Positions 7,755 through 16,528 of a stretch of DNA of 64,000 nt are shown piece after piece. Source of the stretch: Clostridium sp. CAG:967 (lineage in GTDB: Bacteria; Cyanobacteriota; Vampirovibrionia; Gastranaerophilales; Gastranaerophilaceae); assembly GCA_000433095.1 (NCBI GenBank), contig HF991467.1:25678-89677 (forward strand). Reading direction: 5' to 3'. Made by a program: the position numbers and the translations under genes. The notes below the pieces were generated by a model. The model was not told where the DNA came from. It made no database searches and saw only the letters and a program-made list of their open reading frames with translations. Positions within the stretch are counted from its first letter, which is position 1. The number at the start of each line of letters is the position of its first letter.

Positions 7755-9068
7755 ATGAGTTTTAACCCACTTCAAGAAAAGGGCATACCTTTGGAAAGAC
7801 AGCTTAGAAGCTGGCATGATATTGTAAAAAGACCCTTTAACAAATATGACATAGACTGTTATTCAAGAACACGCCAAATTTTGATGAACGGTATTGAGGT
7901 TGAAGCCTGGAATTTTAAGCACAATTTTGCAAGAACCTGTCCTGATAAGGATGTAAAAAATATTATTGCACTGTCACGCAGAGTGGAAGATATGCAGCAA
8001 ACAACAGTAAACTGGATGACACCTGCATGCCAGACAGTTCTCGAAACTACTCTCGGATATGAACAGGTCGCAGTTGACTTAACTGCATGGCTTGCCCAAA
8101 ATGAACCTGATGATTATGTAAAAGAAACATTTAATTTCGGGTTATTGGAAGATTTTGACCACTTATACAGATACAGCCAATGGGCGTATATGGTAGACGG
8201 TATTGATCCTGACGATATTTTGCAGGGAATGACCGATGTCGTAATAAGCAGACCTACCCAGAACCACCACAATGACAACGGTTTAAGACTTCGCCGTCAT
8301 TATGACAGAAAAACTGCTTCTCCTCAAACAAAAGTTAATATCTATACTCTTGTATCAGGCGAACAGCAAACACACAATTTCTACGCAGAACACGGTATGA
8401 TGTATGCCAACGATGATTTAAGAAGAACTTTCGGTGAAATCTGCGATGTTGAAGAAGAACACGTAACTATGTATGAATCTTTAATTGACCCTAATGAAAC
8501 ACCGTATGAAAAACTTCTTCTTCATGAATTTACTGAAGTTTGTACATACTACAACTGCTATAAAGATGAAGAAGATGACAAGCTTAAACAGATTTGGGAA
8601 GAATTTCTGGCGTTCGAACTCGGACACTTACAAATTGCTGCTGACCTGTTAAAGAAACATGAAGGTCGTGATCCTGAAGAAATTATCGGAAACAAAATTG
8701 TACTGCCATGTCATTTCGAAACTCAAAAAGAATACGTTACAAATATCTTAGAAAATGAAATTGATAAACGTCTTGACGGAAAAGAAGATATGGGCTACAC
8801 AACAATAGACAAACTTCCTGATGATTGGGCAAGTTATGATGTTCAGGAAATTGTTAACGGAGAAGGTGCACCTACAGAACAAGTAATTCAGCTTATGAAA
8901 ACTTCCATCGGCACTGATATTGTAATCGCTGATAACAAACTCAGAAAGAAAGAACCTGCTCTTTTAGAAAAAGGTCTTGAGAAAAAAGCGCAAGCTCCAA
9001 ATACTGTTACCGTTGAAGATTATGAGGAATTTGTAAAAACGGCTGCGCAGCAGCAAACAGAGATATGA
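7755..9068 (+). CDS. Large ferritin-like di-iron protein
   Basis: The 437-aa protein has a four-helix di-iron pattern: a glutamate-bearing helix around TVLETTLGYEQVAVDL (95-110), a D/E-x-x-H at 133-136 in LEDFDHLYRY, ExxH at 233-236 (EEEHVTMYE) and ExxH at 288-291 (FELGHLQIA). This is characteristic of the ferritin-like superfamily, but the chain is more than twice ferritin length, with a long N-terminal part and a C-terminal tail. Substrate or reaction is unknown; peroxide or oxygen detoxification is one possibility. AAGGAG precedes the ATG. It sits between a GH13-like gene and a small membrane protein. Confidence 0.65.
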   Translation: MSFNPLQEKGIPLERQLRSWHDIVKRPFNKYDIDCYSRTRQILMNGIEVEAWNFKHNFARTCPDKDVKNIIALSRRVEDMQQTTVNWMTPACQTVLETTLGYEQVAVDLTAWLAQNEPDDYVKETFNFGLLEDFDHLYRYSQWAYMVDGIDPDDILQGMTDVVISRPTQNHHNDNGLRLRRHYDRKTASPQTKVNIYTLVSGEQQTHNFYAEHGMMYANDDLRRTFGEICDVEEEHVTMYESLIDPNETPYEKLLLHEFTEVCTYYNCYKDEEDDKLKQIWEEFLAFELGHLQIAADLLKKHEGRDPEEIIGNKIVLPCHFETQKEYVTNILENEIDKRLDGKEDMGYTTIDKLPDDWASYDVQEIVNGEGAPTEQVIQLMKTSIGTDIVIADNKLRKKEPALLEKGLEKKAQAPNTVTVEDYEEFVKTAAQQQTEI

Positions 9069-9115
9069 AAAGTTTGTTGAATGTTTACGCAGGTCGTAAA
9101 AAAGGAGTTTTAATT

Positions 9116-9397
9116 ATGGATAATAAACTTGAAAAAATTCTTAAAATTATTGCGGTTACAGGTATTGTAACGGCAGGGATTATTTCTGTTGCAAAAAGCG
9201 GAATGATTAAAGAAATGCTTCAAAAAATGAAACAAAAAATGAAGCAGGATAATGACAGAGAACGTATGATTTTGATAGCCAAAAAAATTGATATGGATAT
9301 CAAAAATACAGAAAGACGAACCTCTCCACGTTATCACGAAAGAAATCAGGAAAAATATGATAACATGGATTGGAATACATCATGTGAAAATAATTAA
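9116..9397 (+). CDS. Small single-pass membrane protein
   Basis: I start this 93-aa protein at the ATG at 9116, which has AAAGGAG at a good distance; an earlier in-frame ATG at 9065 overlaps the upstream stop codon and lacks a ribosome-binding site. An N-terminal hydrophobic segment (IIAVTGIVTAGIISVA) is followed by a highly charged Lys/Met/Arg/Asp tail, likely cytoplasmic. No family recognised. It closes the operon beginning at 6408 and is followed by a textbook terminator. Confidence 0.65.
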   Translation: MDNKLEKILKIIAVTGIVTAGIISVAKSGMIKEMLQKMKQKMKQDNDRERMILIAKKIDMDIKNTERRTSPRYHERNQEKYDNMDWNTSCENN

Positions 9398-9400
9398 AAG

Positions 9401-9425
9401 AAGTACCCTTCGGGGTACTTTTTTT
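9401..9425 (+). terminator. Intrinsic terminator with TTCG tetraloop
   Basis: An 8-bp stem, AAGTACCC and GGGTACTT, closes a UUCG loop and is followed by a run of T. It ends the 6408-9397 operon. Confidence 0.9.
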
Positions 9426-9477
9426 ATGCTCATAAGGATAATTGATTGAGAAAATAATTTAATCTAAGCTCATTTTC

Positions 9478-10800
9478 ATGGCTAAAAAATTATTTATAGT
9501 CTTATTTGTTTTGTTTTTAGTGATTTCCCCTGTTCTGGCAGAAAGTAAGCTTGATTATGTAAATATGGATTTTTGGCACAGATTTGGCGATGATTATCTG
9601 TATTGTTATATCAGGCATTCGTTAGAATATAATCATGATCTTAAAAAAGCAAGTCTTAAGGTAGAAGAATACAGGCAGAAAGTTAAAGTTTCGCTTGGAA
9701 AAGAATTGCCTTCACTGATGACTGCACCTGCTTATTTAGGGGCGCAAGTTCCTAAGATTGATAATTTTGAACTTGATACAAATGCTTTTATACTGCCGTT
9801 TCTGGCAAACTATGAGGCTGATTTTCTCCTAAAAAACCATGATAAAACCGGAAGTGAAAAAAAGAATTACGAGGCTGAGAAATTTCACGAAAAGTCAGTG
9901 TATATTTCACTTGCATCTGATATTGCATCCGCTTATGTTAATATAATAAAGTTTGACAAATTGATAGAAATTCAGGAAAAAATTGTCGGGAATAATCAGT
10001 CGCTTTATGACAAGACAAAGCTTCGATATGATAACGGAATTTCTTCCGAAACTGATTTGAATAATTCTCAAAAAAATATGATTGATGCTCAAAACGAACT
10101 TATTGAGTATGACAAAAACAGACAGAATTTGTTATATGAACTTGCGGTTATGACAGGCGAATGTCCTCAGTGTGTTTACAATATGCAGCGTGGCAGGTTT
10201 GATGAATTTTCAAAGGATTATGCGCCGCCCGACTGTATTGCCTCAGATGTAATATTTTCCCGTCCGGATGTTATGGAGTGCGAGAAAAAACTTGAGAAGG
10301 CAAAAATTGATATTCGTGTGGCAAAAAAAGAATTTTTTCCGAGATTTAATATTACAGGGGTTTGGATTTTTAACACAATTGCACCCGGGAATTTTTTTAA
10401 CTGGGAATCAACTCTTGCATCAATTATGGCAGCTGCCGTAACGGATATTTTTGCCGGGGGAAGAAAAATAGCAAATTTGAAAATTAAGAAAGCAGTTTAT
10501 GAGCAGTTGTTTGAGGATTACAAACAAGTTGATTTAACCGCTCTGAAAGAAGTTAACAGTAGTCTGTATATGCTTAAAAATGATAATCAAAATTATCTTA
10601 ACATCAAAAGAAAAAATGAGTTTGAGAACAAAAATCTTAATTTGGTTAATATAAGTTTTAATGAAGGGGTTATGTCACAGATGGATGTTATGCAGGGACA
10701 GAACAAATTTTATGAGCTTAATAAAGTACTGATTAACAGGCGTGCTGCATACCTTATTGATGTCATAACTTTATATAAAGCTGTCGGGGCAAAGCTTTAA
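9478..10800 (+). CDS. TolC-family outer membrane protein
   Basis: The 440-aa protein has a signal peptide (LFIVLFVLFLVISPVLAES) and then a TolC/OEP layout with two structural repeats. YCYIRHSLEYNHDLKKASLK begins the first repeat; YDKTKLRYDNGISSETDLNN is the classic alpha-hairpin motif. The second repeat has SRPDVMECEKKLEKAKIDI, the hallmark RPD.....L..A of the family, and NISFNEGVMSQMDVMQGQN. It should form a trimeric outer membrane and periplasmic channel. No inner-membrane pump is next to it. Its end overlaps the convergent carbonic anhydrase gene by four bases. Confidence 0.85.
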   Translation: MAKKLFIVLFVLFLVISPVLAESKLDYVNMDFWHRFGDDYLYCYIRHSLEYNHDLKKASLKVEEYRQKVKVSLGKELPSLMTAPAYLGAQVPKIDNFELDTNAFILPFLANYEADFLLKNHDKTGSEKKNYEAEKFHEKSVYISLASDIASAYVNIIKFDKLIEIQEKIVGNNQSLYDKTKLRYDNGISSETDLNNSQKNMIDAQNELIEYDKNRQNLLYELAVMTGECPQCVYNMQRGRFDEFSKDYAPPDCIASDVIFSRPDVMECEKKLEKAKIDIRVAKKEFFPRFNITGVWIFNTIAPGNFFNWESTLASIMAAAVTDIFAGGRKIANLKIKKAVYEQLFEDYKQVDLTALKEVNSSLYMLKNDNQNYLNIKRKNEFENKNLNLVNISFNEGVMSQMDVMQGQNKFYELNKVLINRRAAYLIDVITLYKAVGAKL

Positions 10801-11372
10801 ATTAAATGTACTTTTCCGGTTGAATGATCAAAATGACACTTAGCAATTTGTAATCTGTTATGTTTCACCGCATCATTAATAATAACGGAATGCTTCATGA
10901 GGTAATCCTCAACCCATTTGGTATGTTCCTGCGCAAAGAAATTATGACAAGTTATATCTTCATCTTTATCAAGTACAGGATATACGCATTTGAGAATAGA
11001 TGAAAAATCTTTCATTGGCTCAGGGTAATGCTCTTTAGCATACTTCATAACCCCGCAGTCATCGTGTCCTAAAAGAATTAACAGAGGAACCTGTAGTTTT
11101 TTCACTGCGTATTCAATACTTTCCACAATATTAGGTCCTGTAGTCATTCCCGCAACTCTTACTACAAAAAGTTCTCCGATACCGCAGTCGAAAATAATTT
11201 CAGGCACAACACGACTGTCAGAGCAGGTTAAAACACAAGCATAAGGTTCCTGATGAAATGCAAACTTCTGTAAAGTTTCCAAGCTCATATTTTTTGTTGT
11301 GGGAGTACCGTTAACAAAATTTTTGTTGCCTTGTAAAAGTTTAGTAAGCTCTTTTGTTGCTTTTTCTTTCAT
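10797..11372 (-). CDS. can: Beta-class carbonic anhydrase
   Basis: The 191-aa enzyme interconverts CO2 and bicarbonate. Zinc ligands are visible as Cys50 (TCSDSRVVPE, with the Asp52/Arg54 dyad), His103 and Cys106 (LGHDDCGVM). Length and spacing are normal for a beta-CA. It likely supplies bicarbonate for carboxylation reactions in the cytoplasm. The gene is monocistronic, convergent with the upstream TolC gene, and divergent from the GT39 gene. Confidence 0.92.
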   Translation of the reverse strand: MKEKATKELTKLLQGNKNFVNGTPTTKNMSLETLQKFAFHQEPYACVLTCSDSRVVPEIIFDCGIGELFVVRVAGMTTGPNIVESIEYAVKKLQVPLLILLGHDDCGVMKYAKEHYPEPMKDFSSILKCVYPVLDKDEDITCHNFFAQEHTKWVEDYLMKHSVIINDAVKHNRLQIAKCHFDHSTGKVHLI

Positions 11373-11480
11373 AAATAATATATTAAGCTATAAATTTTTA
11401 TAATTCAAGTATTTTACAAGCTAATAATTTACTAACAATATTTATGTTAGAATTAAGACAATATGATTGAGGGAGACTTT

Positions 11481-13133
11481 ATGAAAAAAATTATTGATTT
11501 TATTAAAAAATATGATGATATATTCATATTTTCAGGTTTGCTTATTTTATGTTATTTTATATTCTTTTTTAATATAGGCAATTATGCATTAATGGATGTT
11601 GATGAAACACGCTATGTATCAATGGCAAGGGATATGTTTCATACAAAAGATTTTATGACTTTATATTTAAACGGCGAATATTTCTTTGAAAAACCGCCTT
11701 TGTATTTCTGGGGTGAATGTCTGTCATTTGCTCTTTTCGGAAAAGTTACCGAATTTACTGCAAGGTTTCCGGTGGCTTTATACGGAACTCTTTCCACGCT
11801 TCTTGTATATTTTACGGGGAAAAAAATCGTTTCAAGAAGATATGGTTTTATTTCTGCTTTAATTCTTGCAACTACTCTTGAATTTGTAATGCTTGCAAAA
11901 TTTGCGATACTTGATATTGTGGTGACAACCTGCATAGGTTTTTCTGTTATGTTCGGCTTCTTAACTCAATTTGTAAGCGATAAAAATAAAAAATACATGT
12001 GGTGGATGTTCTATATTTTCTCAGGTCTTGCGGTTATGGCTAAGGGAATACCGGGATTTATAGTTCCGTTTGCGATTATGTTTTTTGTTACAATTGCCAA
12101 CAAAACTTTCAAACAGGTTTTTAAACCGCAGTATATGCTGCCGGGGTTTGTACTTTTCTTTTTAATTGTTTTACCGTGGCATTTGGTTATGTTAAAGCTG
12201 CATGATCCGTTGTTTTTTAATGAATATATTATGAAACATCATATAAATCGTTTCTTCAGTTCAAGCCAGATTGATAGAGAACAGCCTTTTTATTTCTATT
12301 TTATAACTGTGCTATGGGGATTAATTCCCTGGGTATTCTCTGCAATTGCTGTCGGAGTTACCAAACTTAAATCATTTAAAAAGTTTGCTGTTGAAGAAAT
12401 GACAAACTCTCAAAAGTTTTTAATGTTCAATGCTATAGCGTTTATTGTAACAATGTTATTCTTCTCATCTTCAAGCACCAAGCTTATTACATATATTCTC
12501 CCTGTTTACTTTTTTACAGCTTTTATTATGGGCTTTATATGGGAAGATTACATGTTTAACGGTAAATATAAAAAACCTGTTAATTTATCGGTTTATATTC
12601 TTGGAGGTATTTGTATTTTTGCAGGTATTGCTGCGTGTTTCATGCAGTATTATCTTCCTGCTCAAATTTATGCGGATGTTCTTATTATTAAATGGTTTTG
12701 TATAGTCCTTGTTATTTTGTTCGGAACCTCAAGCATATTCTTTGCACTAAAAGATAACCCTAAAGGTGTGTTTGCCTGTTATGCGCTTTTGATTATCATA
12801 ACTTCGGCTTTTGGAACAAAGCTGTTTTATAATATGGATTATGAATTCGGGCAAAACGATTTAATGTATTTTGCGAAATATGCTAAGGAAAACAACAAAA
12901 AAATCGTTGTTTTGAACAATGAACGTAAATATTCTGTACTTTATTATTACGGCGGTCCTGTTTATTTCATTTCACAGGATGATAAACAGGAAATGAAGAA
13001 GCTGGGTCATATTCTTGATGATCATGATGTTTGGGTAATTGTAAGAGAAAAACAAATGCCGGAAGTTGATAGAACTTTAGATTTTGATATAATACTTGAT
13101 GGAAGGAAGTTTTCATTGGTAAAGGTTAAATAA
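11481..13133 (+). CDS. GT39/ArnT-like membrane glycosyltransferase
   Basis: The 550-aa integral membrane protein has about a dozen hydrophobic segments. The first periplasmic loop carries DVDETRYVSMARDM, matching the catalytic acidic motif of the PMT/ArnT superfamily, followed by FEKPPLYFWG, also typical. Such enzymes transfer mannose or aminoarabinose from a polyprenyl-phosphate donor to proteins or lipid A on the outer face of the inner membrane. I choose the ATG at 11481 because GGGAG lies just upstream; an in-frame ATG at 11463 lacks a ribosome-binding site. Its stop overlaps the next start (TAATG). A polyprenyl-phosphate hexose synthase candidate is at 44587. Confidence 0.82.
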   Translation: MKKIIDFIKKYDDIFIFSGLLILCYFIFFFNIGNYALMDVDETRYVSMARDMFHTKDFMTLYLNGEYFFEKPPLYFWGECLSFALFGKVTEFTARFPVALYGTLSTLLVYFTGKKIVSRRYGFISALILATTLEFVMLAKFAILDIVVTTCIGFSVMFGFLTQFVSDKNKKYMWWMFYIFSGLAVMAKGIPGFIVPFAIMFFVTIANKTFKQVFKPQYMLPGFVLFFLIVLPWHLVMLKLHDPLFFNEYIMKHHINRFFSSSQIDREQPFYFYFITVLWGLIPWVFSAIAVGVTKLKSFKKFAVEEMTNSQKFLMFNAIAFIVTMLFFSSSSTKLITYILPVYFFTAFIMGFIWEDYMFNGKYKKPVNLSVYILGGICIFAGIAACFMQYYLPAQIYADVLIIKWFCIVLVILFGTSSIFFALKDNPKGVFACYALLIIITSAFGTKLFYNMDYEFGQNDLMYFAKYAKENNKKIVVLNNERKYSVLYYYGGPVYFISQDDKQEMKKLGHILDDHDVWVIVREKQMPEVDRTLDFDIILDGRKFSLVKVK

Positions 13134-13669
13134 TGCTGAAAAGGTACAGGGAGTTTTTAAAAAAATTTGATAAAAAACTTGACGGTTATTTTGAAGAGCA
13201 GTGCGAGCATATTAAATGCAAACCGGGCTGCTCTGCTTGTTGTGAAGTAGGAGAGTATCCTTTTTCCAGGCTTGAGCTTGAATATATTATGTCAGGATTT
13301 GTTGAACTTCCTTTTGGTATAAAGCATGATATAAAAGAAGAAATAAAACGTTTAAAACGTGAAAGACCGAAACTTTATAAATGTCCTTTTCTGGTAAATA
13401 ATAAGTGCGTGGTTTACGATTATCGTGGAATTGTGTGCAGAACTCACGGTCTTGCCTGGTTTGACGAAGCGGAAGAACGCATAAGACTTCCTTACTGCGT
13501 AAATTTAGGGCTTAATTACAGTAAAGTTTTTAACCGTGAAACAGGTGAAGTTCTGTTAGAACATCCCATTAAAGAAAGATTAAGAATAGACAGTATTCTC
13601 AGAAGCGATGAGGCAGAAGCTTATGAGCTGGAATGCGGTGAGATTAGACCATTAATCGACTGGTTTTAG
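13133..13669 (+). CDS. YkgJ-family cysteine cluster protein
   Basis: The 178-aa protein has the YkgJ/UPF0153 cysteine pattern: CKPGCSACCEVGEYPFS (a C-x3-C-x2-CC cluster), then CPFLVNNKCVVYDYRGIVCRTHG. The cysteines probably bind a metal or Fe-S cluster; no reaction is established for the family. It overlaps the preceding glycosyltransferase by one base and is probably translationally coupled to it. Confidence 0.8.
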   Translation: MLKRYREFLKKFDKKLDGYFEEQCEHIKCKPGCSACCEVGEYPFSRLELEYIMSGFVELPFGIKHDIKEEIKRLKRERPKLYKCPFLVNNKCVVYDYRGIVCRTHGLAWFDEAEERIRLPYCVNLGLNYSKVFNRETGEVLLEHPIKERLRIDSILRSDEAEAYELECGEIRPLIDWF

Positions 13670-13820
13670 CCATTTGGGTGGTTTATGATTTTTTAGCTTG
13701 CATAAAAAAATTTTATATGCTAATATAGCTATACATTATTTATCCCATTTATATACTTTAGATATAGAGAAGCATTTTAAAATCCATAGAGATATGGGTT
13801 TGCTTTAGTTGAGGTTTTAG

Positions 13821-14720
13821 ATGCGAAAAATTTTAATACTTTTAGTAATAACTTTAATATTGATAATGCCTGAATATAAGGTTTTTGCCTATGCTGTTCA
13901 AAACGGTTACACACCTATAAAAACCGTTGACAATTCGAATGATTCGCTTGTATATTTCCAAAGCGGTATATCTAAAGGTAAAATTAATGATTTTACGGGA
14001 GCAATTGCGGATTTTTCAAAAGCTGTTTCAACCAATGAAAATTTTGTTCAGGCTTACTGGGCAAGGGGGCTGGCTAAAGCTAAGATAGATGACTTTTCAG
14101 GCGCTGTGGAAGATTTTACACGTGTAATTGAAATTGCTCCGAATACAAAAAATGTATATTTTATGCGTGGACTTTCAAGAAAAGAAATGAAAGATTTTAA
14201 CGGTGCAATACAAGATTTAAACAACGAAATTTCTTTAAACCCGAATAATAAAGATGCATATCTCAACAGGGGATTATGCAAAAAAGAGCTGGAGCAGTAC
14301 GAATCCGCAATAGAAGACTTTAACCGTACATTATGTTTCGATTACAAGGATATTGAAGCGTATTATCAAAAGGCAGGCTGTGAGTGGAAACTCGATAATC
14401 TTGAAGCTGCCGTAAAAGATTACACCAATGTAATTGCGTTAAATCCCGATTATGCAAATGCTTATTTCAACCGTGCATGCATAAAGTGGAATTTGAGTGA
14501 TTATGACGGTGCGGTTGCTGACTTTACAAAAACTATCGGGCTTAACAAACAGGATACTGATGCATATTTCTTAAGGGGGTTATCATATCTTTTTACTAAC
14601 GATTATAAACTTGCAATAAATGATTTGGAATATGCAAGAAACCTTTCTTTAAGTAATGAAAATTATGAAATGTATGAGGGGATAATGGAATTCATAAAAG
14701 TCGTTAAAAAGAATGATTAA
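13821..14720 (+). CDS. Secreted or periplasmic TPR-repeat protein
   Basis: The 299-aa protein begins with a signal peptide (MRKILILLVITLILIMPEYK) and continues with about six to seven 34-residue tetratricopeptide repeats, each ending in patterns such as DFSGAVEDFTRVIEIAPN and DYDGAVADFTKTIGLNK. TPR solenoids mediate protein-protein contact; no catalytic domain is present. It stands alone with about 150 bp of AT-rich DNA upstream and a shared bidirectional terminator downstream. The partner is unknown. Confidence 0.85.
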   Translation: MRKILILLVITLILIMPEYKVFAYAVQNGYTPIKTVDNSNDSLVYFQSGISKGKINDFTGAIADFSKAVSTNENFVQAYWARGLAKAKIDDFSGAVEDFTRVIEIAPNTKNVYFMRGLSRKEMKDFNGAIQDLNNEISLNPNNKDAYLNRGLCKKELEQYESAIEDFNRTLCFDYKDIEAYYQKAGCEWKLDNLEAAVKDYTNVIALNPDYANAYFNRACIKWNLSDYDGAVADFTKTIGLNKQDTDAYFLRGLSYLFTNDYKLAINDLEYARNLSLSNENYEMYEGIMEFIKVVKKND

Positions 14721-14748
14721 AAAAGCGGTTCTGATGAACCGCTTTTTT
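14719..14748. terminator. Bidirectional terminator
   Basis: A GCGGTT / AACCGC stem flanked by an A6 run and a T6 run lies exactly between the convergent ends of the TPR gene and the antiporter gene, able to terminate both. Confidence 0.88.
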
Positions 14749-16080
14749 CTAGTTATGTAAATATCTGAAATACAGATAAATTGAACTTAACGTCAGTGAT
14801 ATGAAGGTTACAAGAGAACCGTATTTCATAAATCTCATGAATGAAATCGGATGCCCTTTTGATGTTGATGTTTCACTAACAATTACGTTAGCAGCAGCAC
14901 CTATAATAGTTAAGTTTCCTCCAAGACATGCGCCTAATGACAATGCCCACCACAAAGGATGATGACCTTGACCCGTATAAGGAAGTGTATGCTGCACCTG
15001 TGCGATTAGCGGCGCCATAGTGGCTGTGTACGGGATGTTGTCAATTATACCGGAAAGTATACCTGAACCCCAGAGGATAAACATTGTAGCTGCTGTCAGG
15101 CTTCCCTGGGTGAGTTCAATGAGTTTGTCTGCAAGAAATCCGATGCCGCCGTTTGCTTCAAATCCTCCGATAATGATAAACAAACCTACAAAGAAGAATA
15201 TTGTAAGCCATTCAACGTCGCTGTAAATTTCTTTAGGCTTTTCAAATAACAACAGGAATGATGCACCTGCAACAGCAAATACGTAAGCAGGAATATGAGT
15301 AATATCATGAGTTACAAAACCCAGAATAACAAGTGCAAGCGTAATCATTGAACGTATCATTAAGCCCTTGTCGGTAATTGTTTGAGAGTTGTCAAGGTTA
15401 GCGATATGTTCCATTTTTTCTTTTGTGGCTTTAAGACTTTTTCTGAACAGGAATATTAAAATTAATACCGAAACAATAAAAATTATTGTGATAATTAAAG
15501 TTAATTCGTTTACAAAGTCCATGAAGCTTAAACCAGCTTTTGCACCTATAATAATGTTTGGCGGATCACCTATAAGTGTAGCCGTGCCTCCTATGTTTGA
15601 TGCAAGAACTTCTGTAATAAGAAAAGGAACGGGATCGGTGTCAAACTCTTTAGCAATTACAAATGTTACCGGCATAATTAAAACAACTGTTGTAACGTTG
15701 TCTAAAAATGCGGATGCAACTGCAGTAAAAGCTGCAAGTGCAAATAATACGAGTTTCGGATGTCCTTTTGTAGCCTTTAATATTTGAAGCGCCATCCATT
15801 TAAATACCCCGCTTCGGCTTGCAATGTGTACTAAAATCATCATGCCGATAAGTAAAAATATTACTTCAAATTCGATGTAGTCAAATACGGAACGGATATA
15901 TTGACCTGCCGTGCTGTCGTAATGACCGTGAAAAGGGATTAATCCCAATAACATTGTCAGTGCCGCACCTACAAGTGCAACAACTGATTTTTGAATTTTT
16001 TCTGTGGCAATGAAAATATAAGCAACAAGAAGTATTGCGCCTGATATAATCATGCCGTACTGTGATACGAAATCTGTCAT
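14749..16080 (-). CDS. nhaD: ArsB/NhaD-superfamily ion transporter (Na+/H+ antiporter type)
   Basis: The 443-aa protein has about twelve membrane segments. Family signatures are clear: FLDNVTTVVLIMPVTFVIA and NIGGTATLIGDPPNIIIGAK in the first half, mirrored by the inverted-repeat GIIDNIPYTATMAPL and CLGGNLTIIGAAANVI in the second half. These are typical of the ion transporter superfamily (NhaD, ArsB, P protein). Na+/H+ antiport is the most likely activity, but ArsB-type or other anions cannot be excluded from sequence. An unusually long, G-rich leader precedes the ATG; GGAG is the ribosome-binding site. Confidence 0.8.
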   Translation of the reverse strand: MTDFVSQYGMIISGAILLVAYIFIATEKIQKSVVALVGAALTMLLGLIPFHGHYDSTAGQYIRSVFDYIEFEVIFLLIGMMILVHIASRSGVFKWMALQILKATKGHPKLVLFALAAFTAVASAFLDNVTTVVLIMPVTFVIAKEFDTDPVPFLITEVLASNIGGTATLIGDPPNIIIGAKAGLSFMDFVNELTLIITIIFIVSVLILIFLFRKSLKATKEKMEHIANLDNSQTITDKGLMIRSMITLALVILGFVTHDITHIPAYVFAVAGASFLLLFEKPKEIYSDVEWLTIFFFVGLFIIIGGFEANGGIGFLADKLIELTQGSLTAATMFILWGSGILSGIIDNIPYTATMAPLIAQVQHTLPYTGQGHHPLWWALSLGACLGGNLTIIGAAANVIVSETSTSKGHPISFMRFMKYGSLVTFISLTLSSIYLYFRYLHN

Positions 16081-16245
16081 CTTTTTTTCTCCAATAATAC
16101 GTTAAAATACGAAGTATTTTCAGTAACCTAAAAATCTTCTTTTTCGATGCCCCCAAAAGGTTTAATCAAAAGTCTGCCCTCCAAAAAGATAAACTTCCTG
16201 CAAACTTCCCCCTAATCTGATAAAAGTCAGGTATAATCCTTTATA
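16081..16245 (-). promoter_or_regulatory. Long structured-looking 5' leader of the nhaD-like gene (candidate riboswitch)
   Basis: Reading the minus strand, an extended -10 (TGCTACAAT, about 16259-16251) with TTCAAA as a weak -35 would start a transcript about 160 nt before the ATG. The leader contains three G-rich blocks, TTAGGGGGAAG, TTGGAGGGCAG and TTTGGGGGCATC, and a 7-bp hairpin (AAAATAC / GTATTTT) about 25 nt before the start codon. G-rich blocks are unusual in this AT-rich DNA. I could not match it to a known riboswitch class. The remaining upstream DNA to 16528 holds only promoter-like AT-rich sequence. Confidence 0.4.
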
Positions 16246-16453
16246 TACTTATTGTAGCATGAAAATATAAAATTTGAAGTTCTGTAAATTTTAGCAATGC
16301 AAGGCTTCACAAAATAACAAATCGGAGTTATACTACAAATGTAGTAAAGTGTGTAAAAAAGGATTTACAATTATACTGTTTATTTAAACAGCAGATAAGC
16401 CGTCTAAATGGCGTATTGCTTTTAATACAAACTATTATAAAATAGTTTTAAGT

Positions 16454-16477
16454 AATGTTAAGTCATGTTTTAACATT
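16454..16477. promoter_or_regulatory. Inverted repeat upstream of GGDEF/HD-GYP gene
   Basis: A perfect 8-bp inverted repeat, AATGTTAA and TTAACATT, with an 8-base spacer, sits about 50 bp before the GTG start of the cyclic-di-GMP gene. It could be an operator; no regulator is identified. Confidence 0.35.
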
Positions 16478-16528
16478 CGGCAAAAACCAAACTTTAGTTG
16501 TTTTATATAAAATGTGTAAACAGGTGTA

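Noticed and set aside
7755..9068. Encapsulin cargo
   Set aside because: No encapsulin shell gene is nearby and the C-terminus does not show a clear cargo-loading peptide.
11433..11451. CTAACA/TGTTAG inverted repeat before the GT39 gene as a DtxR site
   Set aside because: The half-sites are in the opposite order to the palindrome at 2948 and the core differs; it is more likely a chance AT-rich repeat or part of the promoter.
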